DNA of 64,000 nt, from NCBI GenBank assembly GCA_007644065.1, contig VJWN01000019.1, forward strand, positions 620,001 to 684,000, read 5' to 3'. The stretch comes from Margaritispora aquatica. Taxonomy: Eukaryota; Ascomycota; Leotiomycetes; Helotiales; Discinellaceae. Under the pieces are notes generated by a model. That model made no database searches. It was given only the letters and a program-made list of their open reading frames with translations, and had not been told where the DNA came from. Below are positions 44,073 to 55,987 of the stretch, piece after piece. Every line of letters begins with the position of its first letter. Positions within the stretch are counted from its first letter, which is position 1. A program made the translations under genes and the position numbers.

Positions 44073-47000
44073 ATGATCTGGTTTCTTGTTGGAAATGACT
44101 AGCTTAAGTGGTGTATTATACCTGTCAATCGGTTCTGCGAGATTTGTTTGTAAAAAACCAAGGAGTAGACGGCTTTTCTGATGCTGCACCATCCATCATC
44201 TCCCAATCCCATCAAAAGCTGTAAACAATCTCACTGTGTGGAAGGGGTCTATATCTAAAGCTTGTTCCAACTTTGATGAATTTATTTAAGCTATATCTAT
44301 TATTTAAATGTGACGTGGTATTCGAGGTACAAATCGCAAATCTTTTTTTCCATCAATCAATAGTCTGCTGCAATCAAATTAGTATTCCCCGTGTATCATA
44401 AATCTCAGTACATTAACACTCTCTTCTATATCTTTACCTGCCCTTCAATAATTATTCTTCACGAGGGCTCTTATGTATAAATCCAAGCTGCTGCGCATCT
44501 ACAAGGCGACGAGGCTCTACAACAAATCCAATTTGCAGGTCTACCACCACAAATGGCAAAGTAACTACAAGCATAAATTCTGCAGCTTTATTTGCATGTC
44601 TCTACTCTATATCTTTCCAACAGCCATTTGTAATAGTTGACGGTAGATGAAAAGTGATGATGAAAGGGATCAAACTTGGAAAATACAAAAGTTTGAGCAG
44701 GGCTGTCAGCAAGGAATATTTGGAGCAGCATCTAACTGATATATCAAAGTATGGTGAAAGCATTGCTTGAGCTACCTGAGCTAGAGGAAGAAGATTCCAA
44801 GATCTGATAATGGAGCATAATACTACTTTAGACGCTCTCTTGATTATTGCTCCACTGGACATCCGAAAAAAGAACTTGTCAAACATCGCGCTAAGAAAAA
44901 TACAAAAAACTTTAAAGTAGCAAAACTCCCGGACGCCCAGTAGGCAGCCCCATAGAAAAACCCCCGGGTGGGGGATTTTTGCGAAGATCCGTTGTCGACT
45001 TTATGAGTTGGTGACCTTTTCGTGATATTGGTTGATCCACTCCAAGCCAACTTTGCTCTGAGTCTCGACGCCTACCCATTGCGCCATAGAGACCGCCTGT
45101 TGACTTGTGTTGTGAGCAACCGACGGTGGTGGGTTTATATATATCAGATTGGAGCGTGAGGCGAGGCGAGGTGAGGCACCGATACCTCTCACATGAATAT
45201 TAATCCTACTAGTGACTAGAGCCTGGGGATTACATACATGAACAATCTCTTCCACACCCCAAGCAAGATTTCCTGCCCTAGTACGTTGTTCTCCCGTTGC
45301 AATACGGCTGATGTTCAGGTACATGCATATAGCTTTTGAGCTCGGAGCATCAAGGGCTTGGGACTACGAACTTCAACAACCATCTGTAATAGTATAATTA
45401 AATACACACAAGCAAAACAAGCATCGAAGCACACAAGCCATTCGATACCGTTTCCATGAAGAGTGTAGACATCTCCCAATCATTTCGAGGAGATTAGACG
45501 AAGTGATGATGCAGTCTGCCATTACCTGAGTGAACTAAACACATCAAGAAAGTTGTACGGCATGCGAAAGTAGTCCTTGAGTTTCATCAGTATGCGATTT
45601 CTCGCGGCATATTCAAACTTAATACTCTGCCATCTATTAGCTGTGTTTCTTGGCTCTAGATCATATTGAAGATCTTGCACAAACTTTACAAGCACATATC
45701 AGCACCGTTCCCTAAAGTGCGTTTGGAAGAGTGATGCGATTGTTGTGAAGTCATACGTTGTCAGCAAGCAACCACTGAAATATCTTTGAACCTTTACAAT
45801 CTAGCTTGATTGGCTTGGAGGTACAATCGGGTTCATTCCGATAGATAGGATTTCATTTCTGTGGAGCGGTATGGGAAGAAGTGAAATAGATTATCTACAA
45901 CGACAAGAGTGAAGTTGAATCGAATGCGCGTTTCCCATCATTTTTCAAGACAACCAAGGACCTGTCCATTCATGAGTCGCGAATCATATTAGTCTCAACT
46001 GTAACTCTAGTTGCGTATATTGATATGAACAACATCGCATTAACTCCATTATACCCAATACATAACCGCACACGAAGTAAAGCACTTCCATGCAAACCGG
46101 CAGGCACTTCAAACGGCGCCCCTCTTACCTACTCCCCTGTTTCTTATTTTTACTTCACCGATGTCTAGTATCTTTTACACAAACAAAAACTAAGCACCAA
46201 CAAATAGCTAAAGAATAATTCCTCAAGTTCCTTCAATTGCATTCGAGTGAAATCAAACCATCCAACATAGCGAAGCGAGCCCAAGCCCCCCTTCACCAGC
46301 TCACAATCACAATCACAACCAACCTAGAAAGCCAAACATAAATGTGGCCCCTCCCACTCCCACTCTTCCTTTCTCCCCCCATCCACCAACTCGACTCGAA
46401 AGTCAAGACAGACCCATCCGAATACACGGCCAAGCACAAACATGCCTTCTCCACCTGAGGTAGAACAGGATCAAGATAAGGTTCACTTGCGCGATCTTCG
46501 ATCTCCAATCTCAGAGAAGCAAGCGGGCCGCGGCGCCCGGTATCCGGCAACAAGGCAAGACAGAAGCAGGAACCCAAAGGTCTCAAACTCTCTTTGTATT
46601 CCGAACCCCTCCTTGACTCGATTGACGCTGCCGAGAAGTGTGGTGGGGTGAGGTAAGGTGGGGACAATTCCTTTCGGGAAATTCATGTATTTTCACGTGC
46701 AAATCCAATACACTGGAGGTCTTGACCATTTGACGCAGTGGGAAGGTCGAAGAGAAGAGAAAGTAAGAAGAAAGTAATGCAAAAACCACCGAATAATGCA
46801 ATTCTCTCAATCAAGAGAAGCACAGCTGGTTTGATGTTCGATAGCAAGGAAGTTGAAATGCTCACTAGAACTGCACGCGATGACAACTCAACAGGAAATA
46901 GAATGGATGGCGTAGAAGCTTTTATTGTCGTAACATCGTTTCTCTTCCATACATATCGGCGATATAAATCAAGCCCAGATATACCGTATCAAATGCCCAG

Positions 47001-47116
47001 GAGCCCATCATAGTACCCATCATTAAGACCAGATCAAACCACATGATCCCCATACTCCGTGAAATGCAAGCAAATTTGTTCCATCACCAACACATCACCA
47101 ACAAGCAGCACCTGCC
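44073..47116. other. 3 kb without a convincing gene
   Basis: Open frames are short. A GC-rich hairpin lies at 44956-44980, and a tRNA-like A-box fragment near 45071-45086. A more GC-rich patch at about 46440-46660 has open frames on both strands but no domain or splice support. Confidence 0.35.
44956..44980. repeat. short inverted repeat, A5C5 / G5-T5
   Basis: AAAAACCCCC is followed after GGGT by GGGGG, A, TTTTT. It can fold into a tight 10-bp stem with one bulge. It stands alone in a gene-free stretch; its function is unknown. Confidence 0.6.
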
Positions 47117-48798
47117 TTACATCTTTCGCTTCTCCAACAGCAACTTACCAACCGGCACACCGCCCTTACCCACAAAACCACCATTGACACCATCCCTCTC
47201 AAACACCTGCTGACCTCTGACCCAAGTCTGCTTCACCACACCCTTCAGTGTCTTGCCTTGGTACGGGCTGACCTTGTTTCTAAACAGCATTTGCTCTCTG
47301 CCAACCACAAACGTCGCTTCGTCATCAAACACGCAGATATCGGCATCCATACCCGGTCTCAGTGCTCCCTTCTTGTGACTCAGACCAACTTGCTTGGATG
47401 TGTTGACAGCACATAGTCTCACGATATCTAAGATGGAAATTGGAGATTTCGAAGAACGAGCAGTGGCCTCAGTCCAGAGAATCGGGAGTCCAAGACCAAC
47501 AGATGAAATACCGCCCCAGGAAGCGAAGAAATCACCACGCTCCTTCTCATCTGCCTCTTCCTTGCTCAGGATATCACCATTGACGGTCTTCATCTCTTTG
47601 CCATGAGTATGACCGGCTCCACATGCCCTGCTAAGAACATCTGGGAGAAGCTTGAGCTCAGGCGTGCAAGGTGAGTGGTCAGAAACAACAGTTTGGATGA
47701 CAGAGTTGGTGTTCGCTAGCTCCCTCCAGAGTCCATCACGGTTCACAGATGTTCTGATTGGTGGACAGCACTTGTGTCTGGTATCGCCATCGGCTACGTC
47801 TTCTGAAGCGAGTGCGAGGTAGTGAAAGCATGTCTCCGCTGTGATCTTGATACCACGTTCCCTGGCCTCGCGAAGAATGGGGATTGCTTCGATGGCACTG
47901 AGATGAACAATGTGTAGTTGGAGCTCAGGTGCTAGATGTGCAAGTGAGAGCACTTCTTCAATAGCATATGTCTCGAACGCAGGCGGGCGTGAATCCAAGA
48001 AGGTCTTGTATGCATCTAGCGCACCAGTTGGTGCAAGTGGTGGTAGTGACATTTGAACATCGTCTCCAACAGAATCCGTGATTGGAGGTATCATTTCCGC
48101 GTGAAACATCAGGGTGGTTGAAGTGTTTGCGAGGGTCGTCATGGCAAGTGCAATATCTTCTGATGATACAGCTGGGAATTCGTCGACCTTTTTATTGTTA
48201 GTTTACATAGACCATATAGACCATCAATGCATACTCCACTCTCAATCAAGAAGCCCTTAAATCCACGAACACCTGCATCAACGAGTGGCAGCAATTCTTT
48301 GGCGTTTCCAGGAATTATTCCACCATAAAAGCCAACGTCAACCCAGCATTGTCCTTGTGCAGCCTTGACTTTCTCCTGAAGTCCGTGAAGAGTTGTGGTG
48401 GGTGGAATAGCATTCAAAGGCATATCAATGACAGTTGTCACACCACCAAAAGCAGCTGCTCTTGTGCCAGTATGGAAGCCCTCCCATTCCGTCCGGCCTG
48501 GCTCATTCAAGTGGACATGAGCATCAACTAGACCTGGCAGAATGAAGTTGGGTGAATGGTCGATATAGTTCGCATTGGCGGGAAAGCTCGAAGCTGGGAG
48601 GATTGTCGGAAGAATCGAGATAATCGTACCGGTCTGAGGAGATATGGTAATAGTCGCCGGAGACACAGTCAAGTTGTTCTCTTCATCATAAATGACTGCC
48701 CTCGAAGACACAAGGACTGTAAGTGGGATGTTCGATTCTTGTGGTGGGGTGTAAGCAGGTGTTGGGTAGAAGGTATTTGAACTATTGCGCATGGCCAT
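47117..48798 (-). CDS. allantoinase
   Basis: The enzyme hydrolyses allantoin to allantoate in purine (ureide) breakdown, supplying nitrogen. Exons are 48235-48798 and 47117-48187, with a 47-nt intron GTATGC...AAAAAG in phase 0 (544 aa). The cyclic amidohydrolase fold is clear: metal ligands in [17 protein letters not shown] (about 91-107), FKGFL with the usual bridging Lys (about 181-185), FHAEM (217), HIVHLSA (280) and VVSDHSPC (about 353-360). FHYLAL and the C-terminal DADICVFD are also typical of the subfamily. The start [10 protein letters not shown] is the first ATG; the upstream frame has no ATG. Length is in the usual range for fungal enzymes, slightly extended at the N terminus. Such genes are normally under nitrogen repression; I did not identify operator sites. 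Confidence 0.93.
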
Positions 48799-51448
48799 TA
48801 TGAGAGCTATAGAGGTTCGATTTCGAAACAGAAAAGTGGTATGGATAGACTGGAAGAATAGAGGGATTTCCAAAAGAAAGAGCAAGCAATTTGGTGGTGG
48901 GAATTGCTTATCGGTGAAGGTATAAACTGGTGAGGGAGATGTCTATTTCGGGTAGGAAGTACTAATACTTGGAGACAATGGATTTGTTTGCAACAAGTTG
49001 GGAAATTCGACAGAGAGATGCAAAGACAAAGAAAAAGAAGGAGGAGAGATCCGTCATTATTTACCTATCCCATCCCACCTTATTCATATCTTACCCTGGT
49101 GATCAGGGGATTGTGGGGTGCATCGACATACTCCGTAGCAGCCATTGTAGGTAGGCTTGTGTAGGGTATCCGCTGAATGTCCGACTCCAAAACAGCCGCC
49201 TTATCTTTGTAGATATCTGCCAACCACCCAATCAATTGAGGCTATAATAGCTTTGAATGGCGGCTTAGAATAGCTTCCCGATTTTGGCAGAGTCCGGTCA
49301 TTTCGCCCACATCTGCCCATTCCTAATGTTGCCGAAGCATTCCAGGAGTTCCATTCGAGTAATTCTCGAGTAATCGTTTCGGGGGAAAGTTCGAGTCCAC
49401 AAAACTAGACGTTGCTAGAAACCTGCGCAGTTGCGCTAGATGTGTTGGGAAATGAAATAGTCGGCTTTGAAGACTCTTCTCCTGGGATGCAGTAGTCGCG
49501 ACAACATCGGGTATTCCGTATGCTTTGATGAATTGTGAGTGGTACGAGCACTGTGTATCCTCGGGCGGGTTCTAGAGACTCAGAATCGGTTGTCAATATG
49601 CATGCGTAATCTGCCAAAGAGTACGCAGGTACAAAGATCGTATTCCGATTGTGGTTCTTCGTCTCGTTGGGTAGTGTGGGTAAGTGTTCCGGCTATAAAG
49701 AATCGTTCCTTGGGAAGGTCGTCGTTCAATATAGGCGGCTTCCGGCAAACTTTAAAATTGCGCCCGGACATCGGTGACGATGATGATGGTTTGATGATTC
49801 GATACCATCGAGTAATTTTTCAATTTTATGACTCGATAAAAACCTCTGGTTGGAACTCGTCCTTGACATACTTTCGATAGCGGCCACTTCATCCGCATTA
49901 CGGTTGGCTATTCGTCTGTTCTCTGGTTCTCTGCACCGTGGCTTCCATTGTGGATGAATGGAAATGGATATTCCAAACACGTGATCATCATCCATTAATG
50001 GGAAGATAACTTCGAAATGTTAACTGCTTTGCATTCAGCTTGTCCTGCAAAATATCTCTCTTCATCTCTTTAACCTGAACTTCAAGCGAATGTTCGCTTG
50101 GTCATATAATGTCTCTTGTTGGCAGATTGCTGTTTGGTGAGGTGGGATTCAAATCTGAAGTTCATCAGGGTCGAGTACCTACGTATACCTTAGGTATTAA
50201 AGGTCACAAGATCCTCCTGATTGAGCTTTAGTTAAGTAGGAGCTGAGCAGAGCGTCTGGCATAAGACTACCGAACAGTTAAGGAAGATATGCTGGGTAAC
50301 TGTGTTTTTATCTGCTTATAGCGCCGTGTGCCTTTGCTTCCAGATTCTCATCTGTCATCGAGTTTGCATTCTGTATTTGATTATCGACCTTACGTTCTGA
50401 CGATCCTCAGATTTGGTGCTAATCTTGATGGTCTTTGAGAAAATAGTTCATCTCTTTCAATTTCTTGTGTTTATGCTTCGTGCTACGTTTGTCCAATGCC
50501 TTGGAATCACTACTTGAACATCACAAGAAAGCTAGTTACTTCTATGTAACAAAAATCAACCTTTTGTTAAGGAAGGCTTCAACTAGGAAGCTCTATGCAG
50601 ATATTAGAAGGTCTCACATGCGTGAACTGAGCAAGGCCTTAATCTGATATCGTCTTGCTTGGCTTGATATTACCTTGCTGATGGTCAGGCTTGCAACGCG
50701 AGAACCACAGCAATATATCAAGCTACTTGAACACTCCTCAGAACTGAAGAGAAAATGGATGTTCAATTGGAAAGGCAGAAGAATTGTCGTCAAAAAAAAG
50801 TGTACGAAAGGACTTCCTGAGTGCTGCTGAACAGATGCGCCAAAGAATAAGGCAGCGCATACCAGACTATTATTTTACACCACAAAACAGAGCATGCCTT
50901 CGAAACGAGAGAATTTCAATGCAAGCCAATAGGCCCCCTTCTGCCAGAATTACAAAGGTATCGCACCCTTAATGTCTATTAGAACAAGTCGGATAATTAC
51001 ACAACGACATTCAGAAGCCAGTTAAGATTGACTTAGCAATGCATACAACACAAAAGAGGATCAATGGTTTGAGACGGGATATGAGGATGCACACCAGCGT
51101 CGTCGGCGGCGTCTCGTCGACGAATTGGATATCACGTGCGAATCAACCCCAGCTGACGATCTCCTCAATCCTTGGTCAACCCCATGTTAACCGACGTCAT
51201 CAGAAATATCCCACGCTGTTGCACGCGAAACCAGGTATGAAGTTGTGCAAACCTGGAGATGGGATGAAGATGGGAGCGGGAGAAGATCAATGCCTGAAGT
51301 ATATAATCCTCGTTCTTGCCACTGTCTTTTTAACTAATATCACCATTCACATATTACCATTGTCCAAAAACATCCCAGCACTCAAACCACATTTCAAGCT
51401 TTTACCTTATCAAACAAGCACCCAACCAATCCAAAAAATTCATCCACC
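48799..51448. other. 2.6 kb without a convincing gene
   Basis: This stretch runs from the allantoinase promoter to the 5' flank of the GLFGHK-repeat gene. Several overlapping short frames exist at 49400-50000 on both strands, none with domain or splice support. Confidence 0.4.
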
Positions 51449-52032
51449 ATGCCTCTCTTCGGACACAAGCAACAAGAGCCCGTCGTCGAGCAGCGCCGCT
51501 CCTCCGGCCTGTTCGGCCACAAAGAGCCTGTCCAACCCGTAACCGAAGAGCGCAAATCTGGGCTCTTCGGCCACAAATCCCACAACACAACCACAGCCCA
51601 CACCACCACAACCAAGCACTCCACCTTCGGCAGCCGGAAATCCACCTCCATCAGCCCTCAGCGGAAGAGCGGCGGGCTCCTGCACCGTCACGAAGACTCC
51701 TCCATCACTGAGGCCAAGGCTCGTTTCGCGACCGCAGAGGCAAGAGAGAAGGAGGCGGATCGCGCGCTGATGCATGCCCGTGTTGCAGTGAAGGAGGCGA
51801 GGGAGCATATTAAACGTTTAGAGAAGGAGGCTACTGAGCAGTGAGTTATCTGTGGTTCCGAGAAAGTGTTTGATGTGTGTATACTGACGGCTTGTAGGGC
51901 GAGACTTGCGAAGATCAAGCAGCACGAAGCGAAGAGTCTGTCGAAGAAGGGACATTCCCTTGGTCGTAAGTGTTTCGCTATCTCCTGAACATGACGCATG
52001 CTAATAGAGACTCAGGCCACGATCACATCTAA
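51449..52032 (+). CDS. small GLFGHK-repeat coiled-coil protein, 3 exons
   Basis: Exons are 51449-51840, 51898-51965 and 52016-52032 (158 aa). Introns are GTGAGT...TTGTAG and GTAAGT...ACTCAG. The N terminus has three copies of a short motif, PLFGHK, GLFGHK and GLFGHK (residues about 2-45), each followed by a charged or Ser/Val stretch. A Thr/Ser/His-rich linker follows. Residues about 85-150 are a strongly charged helix (ATAEAREKEADRALMHARVA, KEAREHIKRLEKEATEQARL), probably a coiled coil. It ends KKGHSLGRHDHI. I know similar small fungal proteins but no established function. The final exon is only 17 nt. Confidence 0.7.
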
Positions 52033-53194
52033 ATCCGCAATCTGGGCCTTTAAGCCACCAAAATTTTTTCTTCTTTGATTTAGCGAAGATACCTCATTGT
52101 ACTGTACAACACCGAATGATTGGTAGCGTTGTTTTTTTGCTCAGTGTGTTTGCATCTTGTATTTTAGCGATGGTGGAAGGGTTGAGGAGGCAGAATGCTC
52201 CTCAGTTATGACTTAGCATGAACATGAACGAGATACCAATGCATAAAAATTAATATTTTGCATCAACCCCATATCTCATCTTCTTGCTGTCGATAACTAT
52301 AACTTTTTTGAATAGTCATCGAAATATTCGCAAACAATTGAATGCATTATCCACCGAAAATTCACACTGTAAGAAACAATTATCCCCGATGTGTGATTGA
52401 GCCTCTCGCTTATTTGGCTTCGTGAGCGAGGAAAGCGCGATTGAATGCAAAGAGATGAGTTCTAGTAGGGCAACACGAGTGTCTCTTTCAGCTTGATGCT
52501 AATTAAGCCACTTGAAAAGATACTGTTTCTGAGAATCTTGTCATTTGTGTGACTGTAAGATCATCGTTTCTTGTGATTGTTTGGTAAAGATGCGCCTAAT
52601 TCCCCTCAATTCACTCCCTATATCATTTCTATTTTGATTCTCTGTTTCAGTCATCCCTCAGCAACAATTTCCATCAATTGAATCATCTTCGTTTTTATCT
52701 ACTCATCGAACACTAGTCAAGCTCACAACCGTTCAATTCCGTCCCTTAGTGCTACTAGAGGTCTCATTTCACATGTTTTCTACCTTCTGAGACTCATTTG
52801 TGACTTGAAACAGTTAGCACATCTATCTCTGTCTCGTGCATGGTATGACTGCGTTGGCTTGAGACTCGAAAGCGGATACGGTTTGACAAGTGTTGATTGA
52901 ATACTTCTGATGGACATGAGGGGAGTATTTGAGGACCAGGAAGATGCTGGCATGGTTTGGGAGGTAAGATGATAGGTAGTTAAAGGAATAAGTGAGTGAT
53001 ATTGAAAGGGATCTGAGTTGGGCATGCTAACTTGGTAACTCGCTTAGTCATCTATATCCTCCACGACACTTTCCTCCTTTCGGCCATTTGTCTTGGCAGA
53101 TCTCAGATCTCATTCTCATTATCTCCAAATCACATAGCTTTGCTTCTAACCTCTGAAAACATATAAAAGAGTTACTTCGGCCCCGCTGCTAGTC
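52033..53194. other. intergenic, no gene seen
   Basis: Just over 1 kb lies between two plus-strand genes. It presumably holds the terminator of the first and the promoter of the PHD-finger gene. Confidence 0.4.
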
Positions 53195-54130
53195 ATGGAC
53201 TTACCGAATTCAATGGTGGCATGGGAACCAAGTCCAGAATTCTTTAATGGTGGGTCTACCTTGTCCTACAAATAATGTTATCTTATGTTAAGCATATCCA
53301 CAGGAGAGCGCCATGACTTCTGTTATGTCTGTGGTGGTTCATTGGAGCTATTTGGATGTAAGACTTGCAGCACCAGCTACCACGCCTCGTGCATGAGTCC
53401 AACACTAGAGCCGGATGAGGTACCTCCTTTTTGGTACTGCCCACATTGTGTGGATCGAGAAATGCACATGCAACAGCCAGTATCTCCAACGGCAGTGGAT
53501 TTTTCGCATCCCATAGAAGTTGGTCAACTTTACCCATCACCAAATTCAATAGAAACAACCCGTGGCCAGGTTTCAAGCGTAGATACCACATCTCATGATG
53601 TCTCGCCAGCTCCTCAGCAACAAAAACATGCAACCCACGTCTTCAACAGCCAAGCGGCCACACAGCTTTCACGAAAAGAAAACTTGAAAACTATAGATTA
53701 TTATCAAGCCACATTGGCTGCTCGATCAGAGGCTACGGCTAAGCAGCCCAAAAGGAAGCACTCACCTCCTCGAAAACGCTCGAAATACTCAACTCTATCC
53801 TCTGAGGTTGATAAGGCTCTTATCGTAATCCAGAAAGAATTAGAAAAGGTGACCAAATTCGGGAAATCAGAAGACGACCTCCGAGCTAGGATACAGGATT
53901 TGGAGCAGCAAATCAAGCTGAAAGACGGGCAAATCATGCTTGCGCGACGCGAGTTAGAGCTGGCAAGGAACAACTCATCCAACAATTCGAGTTTAGTGAA
54001 AGCCGAGCTTGCAGATGTGAAAGCGCGTAATTCGGTCTTGATGAAAGAGGTGGAGAAGAAAGATGCTGAGTTGAGAGATTGGAAGGAAAAGCTGAAGGGA
54101 TTGCTTGGTGCTGAGATGCATCTCGACTAA
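53195..54130 (+). CDS. PHD-finger protein with C-terminal coiled coil
   Basis: Exons are 53195-53249 and 53304-54130, with a 54-nt intron GTGGGT...CCACAG in phase 1 (293 aa). A single PHD finger occupies residues about 25-67 with the full C4-H-C3 set: C25, C28, C37, C40, H45, C48, C64, C67 (FCYVCGGSLELFGCKTC, then YHASC, then WYCPHC). PHD fingers usually read histone H3 tails. The middle is low complexity and carries a basic patch (KQPKRKHSPPRKRSK), a likely nuclear signal. Residues about 185-290 form a long coiled coil with regular hydrophobic spacing. Partners are unknown; a chromatin role is inference from the domain. Confidence 0.82.
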
Positions 54131-55391
54131 AAGACTCTCTTGCTGAGTGCACTGGTGTGGCCGATTAATTGGTCTCTTTCATGAACGCTCATATGGAATA
54201 TAAATTTATGCCTGAAATGTTATAGGCTATCGATTCGACACGGATACACCAGAGCTTTTATGTAACCTTTGGTTGGAAATACCACCACCTCGATACGATA
54301 CAAGCAGCGATACTCGAGATTTTGCTTTTGCCAGGGAAGAGTTACATGCTCTCTCAGCTTTCAAGCCCACATACCCTCCTCAACACTTCTTCGATCAGGC
54401 ATCATGTTAGCCCTCGCTTCAAGAAATGACAGCTATCAAAATTCCCACAACATCCATGTGTTGGCGGGGAAAGGTATATGTAGCTCCTCAAGGGTTCTTC
54501 TCCGTGGGCTATGTAGGTATCACCGAACAGTAACCCAATAGCTTCTCCCAATCATCAGCAGCTAATTTACGTCAAAGTTTTCTCCAGGCCCCCATAAAGC
54601 GCTCTATGGCAGTACTTTAACAGATCCACGATTTAATTATTGACCATCACTCCGGTTCTCAATCATCACAGTGGCTGGGCACGACAAGTCTCCATATAAA
54701 TCTATAGCTGCATGAACACCGCGAACAACTAAACAGGCCATGGCGCATCCCCACAAGAGATTTCACAAGCACAGCTCATAAGCAAGTAGAAGAACACGAT
54801 GGTGTCTTGAGGTGGTGAGAACGCTAGATATGAGGGGCAATATCTTTAGACGTCACTAGTTCCCACAGGGTCTATTCCTCACATTCAAGTTGATATTTCA
54901 TGCTTCGTTGAAAGTCCAGCACAGGTGTGATTAGGAGGTGAAGGAATCTTCATTTTTCAGGCTACAGGAATCTAGTGTCTCCTCCGTGAATACACAGCAG
55001 TAGACTCAGATCTCAAAAGAGCGTATGCCAAAAGATAACATACACTTTTGGCAAACACCACCAAACACGATCATTGCCAAGCAGCAAAGCAAACAACCTT
55101 CAAAGGCCAACAAAATAAACCAGATCATCCAACAGCAAACGAAACTCGATCTCCACAGGTAATCCGCGAACCGTCAAAGTCCCTTGGGCAACGGGCATGA
55201 TTTCTCAAACGCTGCGGGCTTGGGTCGGCTTTTATCATGGGACAGGTTCCACACTGACAGTATCTCCGCATTACAGATATGCATCAGTGGGGAAGTGTCC
55301 TGTCCTCTGGTAATAGCTTTCACAGGCGCGCTGCGTCTGAGCTAGTCGGGCCCGTTGCCCAAGGAACCTCGGAGAAGAAGATCTTTGTCCT
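54131..55391. other. convergent intergenic region
   Basis: No gene is supported here. The right end includes the probable 3' UTR of the minus-strand RNase III-like gene. Confidence 0.4.
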
Positions 55392-55482
55392 GCATATCCA
55401 TTCGTGATGCGCTTTCACCATCGCATACTATTTTATGCGGTTAAATAGCATGAGATAGGAAGCGCATCACGAATGGATATGC
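55392..55482. repeat. perfect 23-bp inverted repeat, in the probable 3' UTR of the RNase III-like gene
   Basis: The left arm 55392-55414 (GCATATCCATTCG...) and right arm 55460-55482 are exact reverse complements, separated by 45 bp. The spacer holds its own hairpin: CGCATA (55422-55427), loop CTATTT, TATGCG (55434-55439). A mutually exclusive pairing of CTATTT with AAATAG (55443-55448) is also possible. Outside the arms, GGAGAAGA near 55370 can pair with TCTTCTCC near 55484, so the stem may extend past a bulge. The element starts 19 nt beyond the stop codon at 55501. Confidence 0.9.
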
Positions 55483-55500
55483 CTCTTCTCCCCGTCGTCT

Positions 55501-55987
55501 CTAGGCGTAGGGGTAGAGGCCGATGCGTTCCATCACCTGTTTGACGGCAGTTGTGGTTCTACCAGACGAGACATAGACGGCCCAGAGCACAGCTTCCATG
55601 GCCTGTGTCAATGGCTTTTCGGAGATAGGAAAGCCTCTCTGTCCAGGATTGACGATGACGCACTTGTCGAGGCCAATTTCACGGCCAAGTTCAAAAAGAT
55701 TCGCATTGCTGACGATGTGCGAGACCATTTGTTGAATCTCACCTCCATGATGTTAAGAGCGATTCGAGTTGCTTGAGACGAGAACTTGTAATCTTACCTT
55801 TGTTATAAGTTCCTGTAGTGACCATGTCGTCCAGCACCACAAATTCCAGCATAGAGTCACCAGCCATTGCTAGAGTGGCATTGGCTCTGGTGGGCTGAAG
55901 TGCCATATGGACAAGATTAATGTGCTCTCTGGGGAAAGTATAACCGATTATGCGCTCAAGGGTCGTGATGTTGGTATTCTGGGCCAT
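55501..55987 (-). CDS. small RNase III-fold protein, catalytic residues partly replaced
   Basis: Exons are 55798-55987 and 55501-55742, with a 55-nt intron GTAAGA...ATGGAG in phase 1 (143 aa). The RNase III fold pattern is visible: LERIIGYTFPREHINLVHMAL (first helices), NATLAMAGDSMLEFVVLDDM in place of the signature NERLEFLGD, then HIVSNANLFELGREIGLDKC and LTQAMEAVLWAVYVSSGR. Aligned to bacterial RNase III, the two glutamates of the signature become Ala37 and Ala40, Asp44 is kept, the later Asp becomes Gln110 and Glu113 is kept. Two of four metal ligands are thus missing, and no dsRNA-binding domain follows. It may bind RNA or dimerise rather than cut; that is inference. Confidence 0.75.

Noticed and set aside
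45012..45100. tRNA-like fragment on the minus strand with an A-box-like TGGCGCAATGGGTAGG and a partial B-box
   Set aside because: The anticodon stem and acceptor stem do not pair and the B-box is imperfect. It may be a tRNA relic, but not a gene I can support.
46293..46667. Open frames on both strands in a GC-richer patch
   Set aside because: No domain, no splice pattern and no start context; composition alone explains the open frames.
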